Origin: Pseudomonas viridiflava | GTDB lineage: Bacteria > Pseudomonadota > Gammaproteobacteria > Pseudomonadales > Pseudomonadaceae | Assembly: GCF_900601905.1 (NCBI RefSeq) | Contig: NZ_UWFA01000416.1 | Coordinates: 1-64,000, forward strand | Reading direction: 5' to 3' | Length of the DNA: 64,000 nt | Shown: positions 45,430 through 56,134 of the stretch, one piece after another | Position numbering within the stretch: position 1 is the stretch's first letter | Layout: every line of letters starts with the position of its first letter | Program-made: the position numbers and the translations under genes | Notes under the pieces: generated by a model | The model's input: the letters and a program-made list of their open reading frames with translations, nothing else | What the model was told of the DNA's origin: nothing | Databases searched by the model: none

Positions 45430-48150
45430 TCAGGACACACGACAAATCAATTCATTACGATCAACATCGACGTCTACTCGCTCAACAGTCGTCCCCTCCA
45501 TCATCCGCACCAAAAATTCGCGGCTGATGTCTGGCAACATCGTGTTGGTCAGAATCGCGTCGATCATGCGCCCGCCGGATTCGCCCTCGGTGCAGCGCGC
45601 AACCACCAGTTCGACCACCGCCTCGGTGTAGACGAACGGGATCTTGTAGCGGGCTTCGACGCGTTTTTTGATGCGGTTCAGTTGCAGTTTGACGATCTGG
45701 CCCAGCATGACGTCCGACAGCGGGTAGTACGGGATTGCTACCAGGCGGCCGAGCAGGGCAGGCGGGAATACCTTGAGCAGCGGGGCACGCAAGGCCTTGG
45801 CCATCCCTTCTGGATCAGGCATCAGGTCCGCGTCTTTGCACAGACCGGCGATCAGTTCGGTGCCTGCGTTTGAAGTCAGGATGATCAGGGTGTTCTTGAA
45901 GTCGATGAAGCGGCCTTCGCCATCTTCCATCGAGCCTTTGTCGAACACCTGAAAGAACATTTCGTGTACGTCCGGGTGAGCTTTCTCGACTTCGTCCAGC
46001 AGCACGACCGAGTAGGGTTTGCGACGCACCGCTTCAGTCAGTACGCCACCTTCGCCGTAACCCACGTAGCCTGGCGGCGCACCCTTGAGGGATGACACGC
46101 TATGGGCTTCCTGGTATTCGCTCATGTTGATGGTGATCAGGTTCTGCTCGCCGCCATACAGCGCCTCGGCCAATGCCAGAGCGGTTTCGGTCTTGCCGAC
46201 ACCGGATGTACCGGCCAGCAGGAACACACCAATCGGCTTGTTCGGATTGTCCAGCCCCGCGCGTGAGGTCTGGATGCGCTTGGCGATCATTTCCATGGCG
46301 TGGTCCTGGCCGATGACGCGCTGGCTCAGTACCGACGCGACCTTGAGGATGGTCTCCATTTCATTCTTGGCCATCCGGCCCACCGGGATACCGGTCCAGT
46401 CGCCAACGACGGCCGCGACCGCCTGATAATCCACGGTCGGCAGGATCAGCGGGGTTTCGCCTTGCAAATCGCTGAGCCGCGCCTGGACGCCTTGCAGCTG
46501 TTGCATCAGGGCAGCGCGTTGTTCCGGCGTCATGACCTCTGCAGATGCTTGAACCGCTGCGGCGGCTTCCAGGTCACTGCCAGTGCCTTCTACCGGCTTT
46601 GCGCCATCGCGTAACTGAGCGCGCAGTGCCAGCAACTCATCGACCAGAACGCGCTCCTCGTTCCAGCGCAGCTCCAGACCAGCCAGTCGTGCACGTTCAG
46701 CGCTCAGCAACTCGCTGGCGTCGGTTTCACGCTTACCGACATTGATGCCGATGGCACTCTCACGCTCGATGATGTTGAGCTCGGTTTCCAACGCTTCGAT
46801 GCGCTTGCGGCTGTCATCTACTTCGGCCGGGGTTGCGTGCAGGCTGACCGCGACACGGGCACAGGCGGTATCGATCAGGCTGACTGATTTGTCTGGCAGC
46901 TGACGCGCAGGAATATAACGGTGGGACAACTTGACTGCGGCTTCCAGGGCTTCGTCGAGGATCTGCACCTTGTGGTGCTTTTCCATGGTCGACGCCACGC
47001 CGCGCATCATCAGGATGGCGCGTTCTTCGCTGGGCTCATCCACCTGAATGGTCTGGAAGCGGCGGGTCAGGGCCGGGTCTTTTTCAATGTACTTTTTGTA
47101 CTCGGCGAAAGTGGTCGCGCCGATGGTGCGCAAGGTGCCACGGGCCAGGGCAGGCTTGAGCAGGTTGGCGGCATCACCGGTCCCGGCTGCACCGCCAGCA
47201 CCCACCAGCGTATGGGTTTCGTCGATGAACAGGATAATCGGTTTGGCGCTGGCTTGAACCTCGTCAATCACCGAACGCAGGCGCTGTTCGAACTCGCCTT
47301 TCATGCTCGCACCGGCTTGCAGCAGGCCAACGTCCAGGGTCAGCAGTTGCACGTCCTTGAGGCTCGGCGGTACGTCGCCACGGGCAATACGCTGGGCGAA
47401 ACCTTCGACTACGGCGGTTTTGCCGACGCCGGCTTCGCCGACCATGATCGGGTTGTTCTGGCGGCGACGCATGAGGATGTCGACCATCTGGCGGATTTCA
47501 TCATCACGCCCGACGATGGGGTCCATCTTGCCGCTGCGCGCTTGCTCAGTGAGGTCCACGGTGAATTTCTTCAGTGCTTCCTGCTTGCCCATGGCAGCTG
47601 GAGCGATTGCACCGCTGGCTTCACCCGGCGCTGCACCGCCACCACTGAAACCGTCAGTGGCAACCATGTGGGCTTCGGGTGAAGCATCCAGCAGGCTGGC
47701 AAAGTTGTCGCCCAAGTGCTCGACCTTGATTTTGTCGAACTGCTTGGACATGCCTGACAGCACGTTGCGCAGGCTCGGCGTCTTGAGCATGCCGATAATC
47801 AAGTGGCCGGAACGCACTTGCGATTCCCCGAACATCAGCGTGCCGTAAACCCAGGCACGCTCCACCGACTCTTCCAGCTGCGACGACAGATCAGTCACGG
47901 AAGTCGAGCCGCGAGGCAGGCGATCCAGCGCCGCCAGCATATCGCCCGCGACCGTCGCCGGGTCCAGTTCGTAGTGTTTGATGATGCGCGTCAGGTCAGA
48001 GTCTTGCAGTTGCAGAATCTGGTACAGCCAGTGCACCAGTTCCACATAGGGGTTGCCGCGCAACTTGCAGAACACGGTACTGCTCTCGATTGCTCGGTAG
48101 CACAGGCTGTTGAGTTTTCCAAACAATGCAACGCGACTGATATCGGCCAT
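45430..48150 (-). CDS. clpV: T6SS sheath-recycling ATPase ClpV (TssH)
   Basis: The 906-residue Clp/Hsp100 protein has an N-terminal domain, two AAA+ modules (Walker [14 protein letters not shown] near 236 and [14 protein letters not shown] near 650) and the ClpV-type middle coiled coil (about 435-530). It disassembles contracted TssBC sheath. It follows tssG and precedes the candidate effector gene. Confidence 0.96.
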   Translation of the reverse strand: MADISRVALFGKLNSLCYRAIESSTVFCKLRGNPYVELVHWLYQILQLQDSDLTRIIKHYELDPATVAGDMLAALDRLPRGSTSVTDLSSQLEESVERAWVYGTLMFGESQVRSGHLIIGMLKTPSLRNVLSGMSKQFDKIKVEHLGDNFASLLDASPEAHMVATDGFSGGGAAPGEASGAIAPAAMGKQEALKKFTVDLTEQARSGKMDPIVGRDDEIRQMVDILMRRRQNNPIMVGEAGVGKTAVVEGFAQRIARGDVPPSLKDVQLLTLDVGLLQAGASMKGEFEQRLRSVIDEVQASAKPIILFIDETHTLVGAGGAAGTGDAANLLKPALARGTLRTIGATTFAEYKKYIEKDPALTRRFQTIQVDEPSEERAILMMRGVASTMEKHHKVQILDEALEAAVKLSHRYIPARQLPDKSVSLIDTACARVAVSLHATPAEVDDSRKRIEALETELNIIERESAIGINVGKRETDASELLSAERARLAGLELRWNEERVLVDELLALRAQLRDGAKPVEGTGSDLEAAAAVQASAEVMTPEQRAALMQQLQGVQARLSDLQGETPLILPTVDYQAVAAVVGDWTGIPVGRMAKNEMETILKVASVLSQRVIGQDHAMEMIAKRIQTSRAGLDNPNKPIGVFLLAGTSGVGKTETALALAEALYGGEQNLITINMSEYQEAHSVSSLKGAPPGYVGYGEGGVLTEAVRRKPYSVVLLDEVEKAHPDVHEMFFQVFDKGSMEDGEGRFIDFKNTLIILTSNAGTELIAGLCKDADLMPDPEGMAKALRAPLLKVFPPALLGRLVAIPYYPLSDVMLGQIVKLQLNRIKKRVEARYKIPFVYTEAVVELVVARCTEGESGGRMIDAILTNTMLPDISREFLVRMMEGTTVERVDVDVDRNELICRVS

Positions 48151-48180
48151 GATGTTCCTTGAGAGTGGTCTGCAAGCGTT

Positions 48181-49212
48181 TTAAGCGCCAGCCTGAGTGG
48201 TAATGCCTTGGATGACGCTTTGATTGATCAACATTTGCTGGCAATCCTGGTCAGGCGGCTTGCTGATCAGCCAGGTGCTCCAGCCCAGTCGTGTGCCACC
48301 GCCGAGCTGCAAGGGAGGCGTTTGTTGTTTTTGCAGGATCAGGCGAACGTCCCAATCCAGGGTCAGCCCGACATAGCTCTTAACCCAGGCCAGCAGCCGT
48401 TTGAGGCTGTCGCCGCCGGGCATGAAACGTTGGTAGTCGGCATAGCCCATGGGGCCGATCACGATGCGAAATTTGTTCTGGCAGTCCCAGACGCTACGCC
48501 CCAGGACCATCGATAAACCCAACCGATTGCCCTGTTCCGACGCGCCGATATGACTCTGGATATCCGCAGGCAAACGCATCCAGCGCCCGACGAATTGTTC
48601 AACGTGCAGGGGCAACTGGAAGTACTCGCGCAAAATCGTCGCCAGGCCGGAGGCGGGTCGCACCTTGTTGGCCAGCAGCCCGGCAAAATGCAGTTTCGCG
48701 AAGTCGCCAATCTCGTCGCGCTCACGCAACCCTGGGGCGCCGATGCCGAATAAACTGCCCACAAACACTGAAAAACGATCGCCGTCGGCGCGGTCCAGGC
48801 TGATCACCGGCTCGGCGCTGGCGCGGGCCCGGTAGAACAGCGAAACCATGCGGTGATGAAACACATCGAGAAAAGCCAGCAAGGTTGCGTCGCCGCCATT
48901 GCGCAGACGGTCACGCACGTATTCGGTCAGGTGGATGGGCATCGGCCCGTTGGCGCCCAGCAAACCAAAAAAATTCACCGCTAACCTTGCCCGGGCTTCG
49001 CCATCGGTTTTGCGGTACTGACCCAGCGCACTGGCGTGAAATACCAACACCGGGTCCTGGCCAAAGCGCACGGCTTCATCGCGCGGACGCAAAGCCGTGC
49101 CGATACGTGGCAGTTCGGGGTGGGCGTTCTCAATCAGGCGCAGCACATGGAAAAAGTCCATGCGCGCGGTTTTGCTTTGCAGCTGCAGATCGAGCTCTAG
49201 AGGATCGCGCAT
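48181..49212 (-). CDS. tssG: T6SS baseplate protein TssG
   Basis: The 343-residue protein shows the TssG pattern (FFHVLRLIENAHPELPRIG, RPRDEAVRFGQDP, NFFGLLGANGPMP). The ATG at 49212 has GAGGAG 6 nt upstream and overlaps the tssF end by 16 bp, so translation is probably coupled. TssG forms the baseplate wedge with TssE and TssF. Confidence 0.95.
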   Translation of the reverse strand: MRDPLELDLQLQSKTARMDFFHVLRLIENAHPELPRIGTALRPRDEAVRFGQDPVLVFHASALGQYRKTDGEARARLAVNFFGLLGANGPMPIHLTEYVRDRLRNGGDATLLAFLDVFHHRMVSLFYRARASAEPVISLDRADGDRFSVFVGSLFGIGAPGLRERDEIGDFAKLHFAGLLANKVRPASGLATILREYFQLPLHVEQFVGRWMRLPADIQSHIGASEQGNRLGLSMVLGRSVWDCQNKFRIVIGPMGYADYQRFMPGGDSLKRLLAWVKSYVGLTLDWDVRLILQKQQTPPLQLGGGTRLGWSTWLISKPPDQDCQQMLINQSVIQGITTQAGA

Positions 49213-51071
49213 TGCCCACTCCTCGCTGGCCAACGCATGATTTCACCACGACCGAGGGTCTTGATCACGGTTTCGGTGAACGAGTTGATCGACACGTATT
49301 GGGCGAAAAACTGGCTCAGCACTGCGCCCAGCACAAAGGCACCGGTGCCTTCGAACGCGGCGTCATCGAGTGTGACTGTGACCTGCAAGCCCCGGCCAAA
49401 GGTGATCGGGCCAGGAGAGGGCATGCGCCGGGTGATGGCCGATGAGCTGACCGACCGCACACCTTCTACCTGGCGCTGAGCGTTCAAGTCGCCGGGGTGA
49501 CAGTAGAGCGTGAGCATTTCGCGCAGGGCCACTGCACCTTGTTGCGGATCACTGTCGAGCAGCGACAGGTAATTGAGCGAGAGGTGATTGAGCAGACGCC
49601 AAGCCATGCTGCCTTCGGCAAACGAAGGGTAGGGCTGACTCGGCCCGGCCAGACAGCGAGCCGCGCTCAGTGGCGCACCGGACTCAACAATGAAGTCGGT
49701 TTTGCCCACCCCTAGCGGCATCGCCAACGGCAGGTCACGGTTGGTACACCAGACTGAGAGGCCCAACTGGCGCAGTTCACTGCTGTAAGGCGCCTGAGCG
49801 GCGTCCACAATGGAAACGAAAGCTTCGCTGCCCAGGTAACTGGAGCGCGGCCCGTCCCGACGCTGGCGCTGCGAGACGACCCGCTGTTCCCGGCGGATCT
49901 GGTAAAAGGCCTTGCCTTGATGCAGCCCGCCGATGTCCTTGGCGTTATAGAAAGCCTCAAACACCTGCTCGGAATTCGGCCCGCTGCCGTAGCCGGTCAC
50001 CGAATCGATCTGAAACACTTCGTAGTCCATCGGCCGGGTGCGGTCCACCAGCACGTGGTATTCGAGTTGCTCGTCGCTGACGTTGATCCGGTCAGCCCGA
50101 CGCTGGAACAGGTTGATCACTGGCGTGCAGTTGAGGGCGAAGTTGGAGCTGTCCAAAGACTTTTCCAACTGCACATCGGCACTGCGTAACAACAGGGTGA
50201 TTTCAACTTCGTTGTCCGGGCATTTTGCCAGGGCACTCTGCAGGCCGGTAAGTTCGATGAAGTGATAACGCTGGGCGAAAGCGAAGTATTCCTGCAGTAG
50301 ACGGTAGCCCTGGAAGGTTCGTTTTCCACTGAGCAGCAGAGCGTGCTGCTCGTCAAAGCCCATGGGCTGCACGCAAGATTTTGGCAGCAACCGGTGCCAT
50401 GCCGCTGGCCGGTTGATCGGGGTGACCAGTACGCCTTCAATGCTGCCCAGGATCTTTTCATAGATGCGCACCGGCATGTCATCCGCGCCACGCAGGTGCA
50501 GGCACAAACGGTCCAGGGGCAGATCCTTGAAGGCCATGCCGCTGGTGCGCAGACGCAACCGAATGCCCGCTTTGACGGAGGCGGGGAGTTGCACATCCAG
50601 CCCGGCCTGAGTGCCGGCGTGGGTGAAGAAGCGGGCTTCAACCAGCTCGATAGGCCAAAGCGTGACGGCATGGGCACTGCGGTATTCGCACGCGGTATTT
50701 TCACCCTTGCCCAATATGCTGCGCATTGCGCTGTCCCGGGGCACCACAAAACCTTGCTTGAGACTTGGGTTACTCAAATCCGGTTGCAACTGAACCACTG
50801 CCATCGAAGGCGTGGGTGCCAGAAAGTGTGGGTAGACCAACTCGGACAAATGCTGGGTGAAACGCGGAAATTCCGCGTCAATTTTCATCTGCACCCGCGC
50901 GGCCATGAAACTGAAGCCTTCCAGCAGGCGCTCGACGTAGGGGTCAGTGCAGTCGAAACCGTCCAGGCCCAGACGCCCGGCAATTTTCGGGTAGTCGGTG
51001 GCGAACTCGCCCCCCACTTCACGAAGGTGCTGCAGTTCCTGGCTGTAATACCTGAGAAAACGCGGGTTCAT
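49197..51071 (-). CDS. tssF: T6SS baseplate protein TssF
   Basis: The 624-residue protein starts MNPRFLRYYSQELQHLREVGGEFA, the TssF signature, and is of normal length. It builds the baseplate wedge with TssG. It overlaps tssE by 4 bp (ATGA) at its start and tssG at its end. Confidence 0.95.
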   Translation of the reverse strand: MNPRFLRYYSQELQHLREVGGEFATDYPKIAGRLGLDGFDCTDPYVERLLEGFSFMAARVQMKIDAEFPRFTQHLSELVYPHFLAPTPSMAVVQLQPDLSNPSLKQGFVVPRDSAMRSILGKGENTACEYRSAHAVTLWPIELVEARFFTHAGTQAGLDVQLPASVKAGIRLRLRTSGMAFKDLPLDRLCLHLRGADDMPVRIYEKILGSIEGVLVTPINRPAAWHRLLPKSCVQPMGFDEQHALLLSGKRTFQGYRLLQEYFAFAQRYHFIELTGLQSALAKCPDNEVEITLLLRSADVQLEKSLDSSNFALNCTPVINLFQRRADRINVSDEQLEYHVLVDRTRPMDYEVFQIDSVTGYGSGPNSEQVFEAFYNAKDIGGLHQGKAFYQIRREQRVVSQRQRRDGPRSSYLGSEAFVSIVDAAQAPYSSELRQLGLSVWCTNRDLPLAMPLGVGKTDFIVESGAPLSAARCLAGPSQPYPSFAEGSMAWRLLNHLSLNYLSLLDSDPQQGAVALREMLTLYCHPGDLNAQRQVEGVRSVSSSAITRRMPSPGPITFGRGLQVTVTLDDAAFEGTGAFVLGAVLSQFFAQYVSINSFTETVIKTLGRGEIMRWPARSGQCAIL

Positions 51072-51580
51072 GGTTTACCCCGACCGGTGTTTTCAGTCAG
51101 CGACATTGAGGCGCTGTCCAGATCCAGTTCGGTCTTGAGGTAAAGCCGCTCGGGGTAGGGCTGTGCCCACAGGTCGGCCTCGATTTCAAAGGTCAACTTG
51201 TTATGGTCGATGCCGCCTCCGGCCAAGGCCTTGACTGAAACCGAGGCGCGAATCAGGCGCGGCTCGAAATCCCAGATGGCCTGGCGAATGCCACGTTCGA
51301 GCTGGCTGACATTGAGGTTGGAAACCGATACACCGGAAATGTCCGGCATGCCGTAATTGACCACCGAGCTGCTCAAATGCGGCAACCGGCTGGCGGCAAT
51401 GGTAGAGAAGAGGTTGGTGGTATTGAGCAGCCACGCCAGATCACGCAGTACGCCGTCACGCAGCGTGCGCAATGACAGTACGCGTCGATCTCGGGCCTCC
51501 ACCGTCTTGTCTGGCTCGTCGTCGGTCAAACGATCGAGCAGAGACGGCTGCAGCCGTTCGCGGGGCGCGAGCTCAGCCAT
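51068..51580 (-). CDS. tssE: T6SS baseplate protein TssE (gp25-like)
   Basis: The protein of about 170 residues is gp25-like (SLLDRLTDDEPDKTVEARD; LRDLAWLLNTTNL; VSNLNVSQLERGIRQAIWDFEPRL). Starts at 51580 (MAELAPRERL) and 51592 are both possible and neither has a strong ribosome site; both overlap the tagJ end, suggesting coupling. TssE starts sheath growth on the baseplate. Confidence 0.9.
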   Translation of the reverse strand: MAELAPRERLQPSLLDRLTDDEPDKTVEARDRRVLSLRTLRDGVLRDLAWLLNTTNLFSTIAASRLPHLSSSVVNYGMPDISGVSVSNLNVSQLERGIRQAIWDFEPRLIRASVSVKALAGGGIDHNKLTFEIEADLWAQPYPERLYLKTELDLDSASMSLTENTGRGKP

Positions 51581-52394
51581 GCTGCTGCTCATCCTCGGCA
51601 CGTTCCAGGCACGCAGGTGCATCAAACTCGATGACGCGGATATCCATCAGCGGATAGTCCCCGGCATCGGTGACGAACATGCGCTGACCAAGGCCGTTGC
51701 CGGACCGCTCATCCCACTCGGTACGGCGGCTGAGGGACAACGCATCATCGTCACGTTTTAGCGTGCCGCTGTAACGGGTTGGAATGAGGCCCACTGTTTG
51801 CGCCTCGTTGCTCCAGGTGAACGAAGCAGGGGTCCAGACGGCATCGCGCAGGTCAACCGGAGCGTCCAGCTCGATACGGCTGATGCGTTCCATCGGGACC
51901 CAGAAGTAACGGCCATTAATGACAGCTTCCAACACCGGTCCTAAACGTGAATCGGCGTCCGCGATCCATTCGAAACGCTCACCATTGATGCTGCCGCCAC
52001 AGGGCGGGGCTAATTCGAAAGCCTGTTCACGGGCAGTAGCGGCGCGGCCTGCATCCTGGTTTGCGTCGAACTTGACGGCCTCCAGCAACTGCACCAGCCA
52101 TGGCTGGGGTTCGCCGAAGATCAGTGGCGCGCGGGCGCCGTTGAAAATCTCGTCGCGCAACGCTTCGCACTGGATAGCTTCGCGGTAGGTCTGCACCATC
52201 GGCAGGGCTGCGGCATCCAGTTCGCCGACCACGTTGAGTTGGGTCAGCGCGCGGTTCCATTGCCCCATGACGGTCAGCAACTGGAATAGAAAAATTCGAT
52301 GTTTTGCATTCGACGGATCCTGACGAACCTGGCCTTGCAGAGCGGCTAGCGCGTCGCCCAGCCTGCCTTCATTAATCAATGCTTGCGGGTTCAT
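51573..52394 (-). CDS. tagJ: T6SS accessory protein TagJ (ImpE family)
   Basis: The 273-residue protein has TPR-like N-terminal helices (MNPQALINEGRLGDALAALQGQVRQDPSN) and an ImpE-type C-terminal domain. TagJ binds the TssB sheath protein and may help recruit ClpV; it is not essential in P. aeruginosa. Its place between hcp and tssE is normal for clusters of this type. Confidence 0.9.
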   Translation of the reverse strand: MNPQALINEGRLGDALAALQGQVRQDPSNAKHRIFLFQLLTVMGQWNRALTQLNVVGELDAAALPMVQTYREAIQCEALRDEIFNGARAPLIFGEPQPWLVQLLEAVKFDANQDAGRAATAREQAFELAPPCGGSINGERFEWIADADSRLGPVLEAVINGRYFWVPMERISRIELDAPVDLRDAVWTPASFTWSNEAQTVGLIPTRYSGTLKRDDDALSLSRRTEWDERSGNGLGQRMFVTDAGDYPLMDIRVIEFDAPACLERAEDEQQHG

Positions 52395-52454
52395 GAGGTT
52401 TCTCGTTGAAGAGGAAAAATGGGCGACCAGGTTTCGGTCGCCCGATTCAAAGCG

Positions 52455-52946
52455 TTACGGAGCAACGTTCGCGGCGATATTCCAGGCGAAGTCTTTGTCT
52501 GCGTCCGCGCTGCCATCGGCTTTCTGCGGTACGTAGGAGTACTTGACCTTGGCGAAGTTGAGCGTGACGTTTTCAGTCATGCGGTCTTCGCCGCCGCTGC
52601 CGCCGGTGGAGACGGAGGTGACCATCACTTCGTTCATGGTGATCTGGATGTAACGTTGTTGACCGTCGCCAGCCTTGCGCGCCAGCAGAACGCATTCTGC
52701 AACGTGCGTACCTTTGGCCAGGGCAATCATCAGGGCGTTGCTGGCGGAGTCGACGTATTTGGTGAACGACAGGTCCTGGAAGCTGGCCTTGCCGGCACCG
52801 CCGCCAGTGCCCATGTGCGAACTGCCGGATTGGGACATGCCCCAGTTCCAGGCCAGAACGTCGATGTCACCTTTTGGGCCTTGAACGCTGTCGGCCGACT
52901 CACCTTTGATGGTGTCGCCCATGTTCATGAACATATCTAAAGCCAT
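52455..52946 (-). CDS. hcp: T6SS inner-tube protein Hcp
   Basis: The 163-residue protein has the Hcp pattern (MALDMFMNMGDTIKGES; DIDVLAWNWGMSQSGS; FTKYVDSASNALM; VTLNFAKVKYSYVPQ). Hcp hexamers stack into the secreted tube. It follows tssC after an 89-bp gap with a perfect hairpin, which may adjust Hcp levels relative to sheath. Confidence 0.96.
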   Translation of the reverse strand: MALDMFMNMGDTIKGESADSVQGPKGDIDVLAWNWGMSQSGSSHMGTGGGAGKASFQDLSFTKYVDSASNALMIALAKGTHVAECVLLARKAGDGQQRYIQITMNEVMVTSVSTGGSGGEDRMTENVTLNFAKVKYSYVPQKADGSADADKDFAWNIAANVAP

Positions 52947-52992
52947 TTCTTTCTCCAGTGTTGTCGGCCAGGCGCCGACAGACGATGTACGA

Positions 52993-53014
52993 GCGGGTAA
53001 GCAGGCTTACCCGC
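52993..53014 (-). promoter_or_regulatory. Perfect 10-bp hairpin in the tssC-hcp spacer
   Basis: GCGGGTAAGC (52993-53002) and GCTTACCCGC (53005-53014) pair exactly around 2 nt. No U-run follows on the - strand, so RNA processing, 5'-end protection of hcp mRNA or partial termination are all possible. Confidence 0.5.
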
Positions 53015-53035
53015 ACGGGGGCGGTTGTGTAGGGG

Positions 53036-54523
53036 TCAAGCCTTGGCGGACGGCAACTTGGAAACCAGACGCAGAGAAACCGTCAGGCCTTCGAGCTGGT
53101 AGTGCGGGCGCAGGAAGAACTTGGAGGTGTAGTAACCCGGGTTACCTTCCACTTCTTCGAGCACCACTTCAGCGGCTGCCAGGGGCTTGCGCGCCTTGGT
53201 GCCTTCGCTGGAGTTGGTTGGGTCACCGTCAACGTATTGGGTGATCCATTTCGAGAGCCAGCGCTGCATTTCATCGCGTTCTTTGAAGGAACCGATCTTG
53301 TCGCGAACGATGCACTTGAGGTAATGCGCAAACCGGCAGGTGGCGAACAGGTACGGCAGGCGCGCAGCGAGGTTCGCGTTGGCGGTAGCGTCCGGGTCAT
53401 CGTACTCAGCCGGTTTGTGCAACGATTGGGCGCCGATGAAAGCTGCAAAATCGGTGTTCTTTTTATGCACAAGCGGCATGAAACCGTTGGCAGCCAGTTC
53501 CGCTTCACGACGGTCGGAAATGGCGATCTCGGTTGGGCACTGCATGGCAACGCCGCCGTCATCAGTCGGGAAGCTGTGCACTGGCAAGCCTTCGACCGCG
53601 CCGCCGGACTCGATGCCGCGAATGCGCGAGCACCAGCCATATTCCTTGAATGAACGGTTGATGTTCACGGCCATTGCGTAACCGGCGTTACACCAGGTGT
53701 AGTTCTTGCTGTCCGGGGCTGAGGTGTCTTCTTCGAAATCGAAGGCTTCAACCGGGTCGGTCTTGGCACCGTATGGCTGGCGTGCCAGGAAACGCGGCAT
53801 TGCCAGGCCCACATAGCGCGAGTCTTCGGATTCGCGGAGCGAGCGCCATGCGGCGTGTTCCGGGGTCTGGAAGATCTTGGTCAGGTCGCGCGGGTTGGAC
53901 AGCTCCTGCCATGACTCCATGAGCATCACCGAAGGTGCTGCTGCAGCAATGAACGGGGCGTGCGCGGCTGCGGCAACCTTGGCCATGTTGGTCAGCAACT
54001 CGACATCCGGCGCGCTGTTGTCGAAGTAGTAGTCAGCCACGATAGAGCCGAAGGGTTCGCCACCAAACTGACCAAACTCTTCTTCGTACATCTTCTTGAA
54101 AATCGGGCTTTGATCCCAAGCGGTGCCCTTGAACTTCTTCAAGGTTTTGCCCAGATCGTTCTTCGAGATGTTCATGACGCGGATTTTCAGCGTTTCATCG
54201 GTCTCGGTGTTGTTGACCAGGTAATGCAAGCCGCGCCAGGCACTTTCAACGGCCTGGAATTGCGGGGTGTGCAGAATCAGGTTGATCTGGTCGGTGAGTT
54301 TCTTGTCCAGCTCGGCGATCAGGCCCTGGATCGTTGCCAGCACATCACCGGAAATAATGTTGCTGCCGACCAGTGCCTGTTCAGCCAAGGTGCGCACTGC
54401 GCTTTCGACGGCTTCTTTCGCCTTGTCCGATTGCGGCTTGAATTCTTTCTGCAGCAAGCTGCCGAAATCACTCATCTCCAGTGTTTCTGTACCTTGCTGC
54501 TGTTCCGTGTCCAGTTGAGCCAT
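53036..54523 (-). CDS. tssC: T6SS sheath protein TssC (large subunit)
   Basis: The 495-residue protein matches TssC/VipB (FQAVESAWRGLHYLVNNTETDETLKIRVMN; EFGQFGGEPFGSIVADYYF; ATCRFAHYLKCIVRDKIGSF). With TssB it forms the contractile sheath. It lies 2 bp after tssB. Confidence 0.97.
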   Translation of the reverse strand: MAQLDTEQQQGTETLEMSDFGSLLQKEFKPQSDKAKEAVESAVRTLAEQALVGSNIISGDVLATIQGLIAELDKKLTDQINLILHTPQFQAVESAWRGLHYLVNNTETDETLKIRVMNISKNDLGKTLKKFKGTAWDQSPIFKKMYEEEFGQFGGEPFGSIVADYYFDNSAPDVELLTNMAKVAAAAHAPFIAAAAPSVMLMESWQELSNPRDLTKIFQTPEHAAWRSLRESEDSRYVGLAMPRFLARQPYGAKTDPVEAFDFEEDTSAPDSKNYTWCNAGYAMAVNINRSFKEYGWCSRIRGIESGGAVEGLPVHSFPTDDGGVAMQCPTEIAISDRREAELAANGFMPLVHKKNTDFAAFIGAQSLHKPAEYDDPDATANANLAARLPYLFATCRFAHYLKCIVRDKIGSFKERDEMQRWLSKWITQYVDGDPTNSSEGTKARKPLAAAEVVLEEVEGNPGYYTSKFFLRPHYQLEGLTVSLRLVSKLPSAKA

Positions 54524-54525
54524 GA

Positions 54526-55032
54526 TTATTCTCCTTCCTGCGGCTTGGGTGCCGAAGTCAGCGCCTGCATCAGGGCCGGTTCATTGAGCAACTTGGCGAT
54601 CAAGTCCTCAGCACCGGTTTTGCCGTCCATGTAGGTCATCAGGTTGGATAACTGACCACGGGCTTCGAGCAGGGTATTGAGGGAGCTGACCTTGCGGGCG
54701 ATGGCTGCAGGGGTGAAGTCGTCCATGCTTTCAAAGGTCATTTCGACGCTCAGATTGCCTTCGCCAGTCAGGGTGTTCGGCACTTGAACGGCCACACGCG
54801 GCTTCATCGACTTCAGACGCTCATCGAAGTTATCGACGTCGATATCCAGGAATTTGCGATCGGCGACAGGCGCCAGTGGGTCCGCAGGCTGGCCAGACAG
54901 ATCGGCGAGCACGCCCATCACGAACGGCAGCTGGATTTTCTTCTCGGCGCCGTATACTTCAACGTCATATTCGATCTGAACACGCGGCGCGCGGTTGCGC
55001 GCGATAAATTTCTGGCTACTTTCTTTGGCCAC
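54526..55032 (-). CDS. tssB: T6SS sheath protein TssB (small subunit)
   Basis: The 168-residue protein matches TssB/VipA (RVQIEYDVEVYGAEKKIQLPFVMGVLADLSG; RKFLDIDVDNFDERLKSMKPRV). Its C-terminal helix is the region that ClpV and TagJ bind in related systems. Confidence 0.96.
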   Translation of the reverse strand: MAKESSQKFIARNRAPRVQIEYDVEVYGAEKKIQLPFVMGVLADLSGQPADPLAPVADRKFLDIDVDNFDERLKSMKPRVAVQVPNTLTGEGNLSVEMTFESMDDFTPAAIARKVSSLNTLLEARGQLSNLMTYMDGKTGAEDLIAKLLNEPALMQALTSAPKPQEGE

Positions 55033-55078
55033 GATTGCTTCCCCAATGAATTAAAAAACAGATGCCCGCTCAGTCGTC

Positions 55079-56134
55079 CTACATGTCGCCCTGGTTGCCG
55101 CGAATCGTCGTCAGTTGCGCAACGCTCTCGGGTGCCAGGTCTTCCATGATTTCCATGAAGCTTTTCGGCACGAGCCATTTCGCCCGGCCCAGCAAGAGCG
55201 GCACTGGGCTGGATGGCTCATGTTCGTGGTAATACTTGAGTAATTTTTCGAGGGCGCGCAGCACGTCATCGCGATTGTTGATGTCGCCGCTGGGCGCAGA
55301 TGCTTTCGCGGTGGCAACCGCCGTGGCGCCAGGTTCAGAACCCTCTGTGGCGGTCTCTTCAGGGTTTTCCTGGGCCTCGGCGTCGGGGTTGCGACTGGTG
55401 AATAACGGCATCAGAAAGTCCCGGCCACGTTTCAGGCCGCGAGTCAGGCCCTCAAGGTTCAGCGCCTGAGCGCTGCCCACCTTGCGCACCAGAATGGCTT
55501 CGATGGTGCGAGCACTGTCGTAGGCGCGACTGATCGCATCGACCGCAACTTCAAGGCTGGAGTTGTCCACGTCACGCAGGGCTGCTTCGAGGGAGGCAAT
55601 GGACAGTTTGTCCTGCCCTGCGGCGGGGGCATGCTCGCCGTTGGCGATCTCCATGACGCGCAAAGTTAGCGGGCCAAGCACCGGCAAGACGATAATGCTG
55701 GCGTCCTTCAGTGACCTGAGCACTGTCGTGCCCTCGGCGAGGCTCGCCAGCGAGTTGATCCGCAAGGTCGGATCCATGTCGTCATCGGGATCAAGCTGGG
55801 GGTGAACATGATCCCAGCGCTCTTCCAGCAAGCGCTCGATCAGCGCCAGGCTGTCGGCCAGCCCAGGCATGCCCTGCAGCGCTAGATTGGCGCGCAGAAA
55901 AGGGACTGCCACGCGCAAATCGCGAGCGCTTTGCAGCAGCTCAAACGACAGGGCTTTAACGGTTTTCCACTCAGGGGGCACAGCGGCGGTGATGGTGTCG
56001 CCGTATTGCACTTCGGGTTTGCCCAAAGCCGCTTGCTCAAGCTCGACAAAGCGCGAGTCGTACTCCAGATTGGGGCCACACGGCTCCAGCGGGTCGAGCT
56101 CAAGCAGCAATGCATCTACGTCGAAAGTACCCAT
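55079..56134 (-). CDS. tssA: T6SS cap/baseplate protein TssA
   Basis: The protein of about 351 residues begins MGTFDVDALLLELDPLEPCGPNLEYDSRF, the ImpA N-terminal signature, and is full length. The ATG at 56134 has CAGG 5 nt upstream; the frame runs on to 56284, but that part does not look like TssA. TssA guides tail-tube and sheath assembly. It is the first gene of the roughly 23-kb - strand T6SS run, so the main promoter should lie in 56,135-56,555. Confidence 0.92.
   Translation of the reverse strand: MGTFDVDALLLELDPLEPCGPNLEYDSRFVELEQAALGKPEVQYGDTITAAVPPEWKTVKALSFELLQSARDLRVAVPFLRANLALQGMPGLADSLALIERLLEERWDHVHPQLDPDDDMDPTLRINSLASLAEGTTVLRSLKDASIIVLPVLGPLTLRVMEIANGEHAPAAGQDKLSIASLEAALRDVDNSSLEVAVDAISRAYDSARTIEAILVRKVGSAQALNLEGLTRGLKRGRDFLMPLFTSRNPDAEAQENPEETATEGSEPGATAVATAKASAPSGDINNRDDVLRALEKLLKYYHEHEPSSPVPLLLGRAKWLVPKSFMEIMEDLAPESVAQLTTIRGNQGDM

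Noticed and set aside
46921..47682. 253-codon + strand frame opposite clpV
   Set aside because: It lies fully within the conserved clpV AAA+ region.
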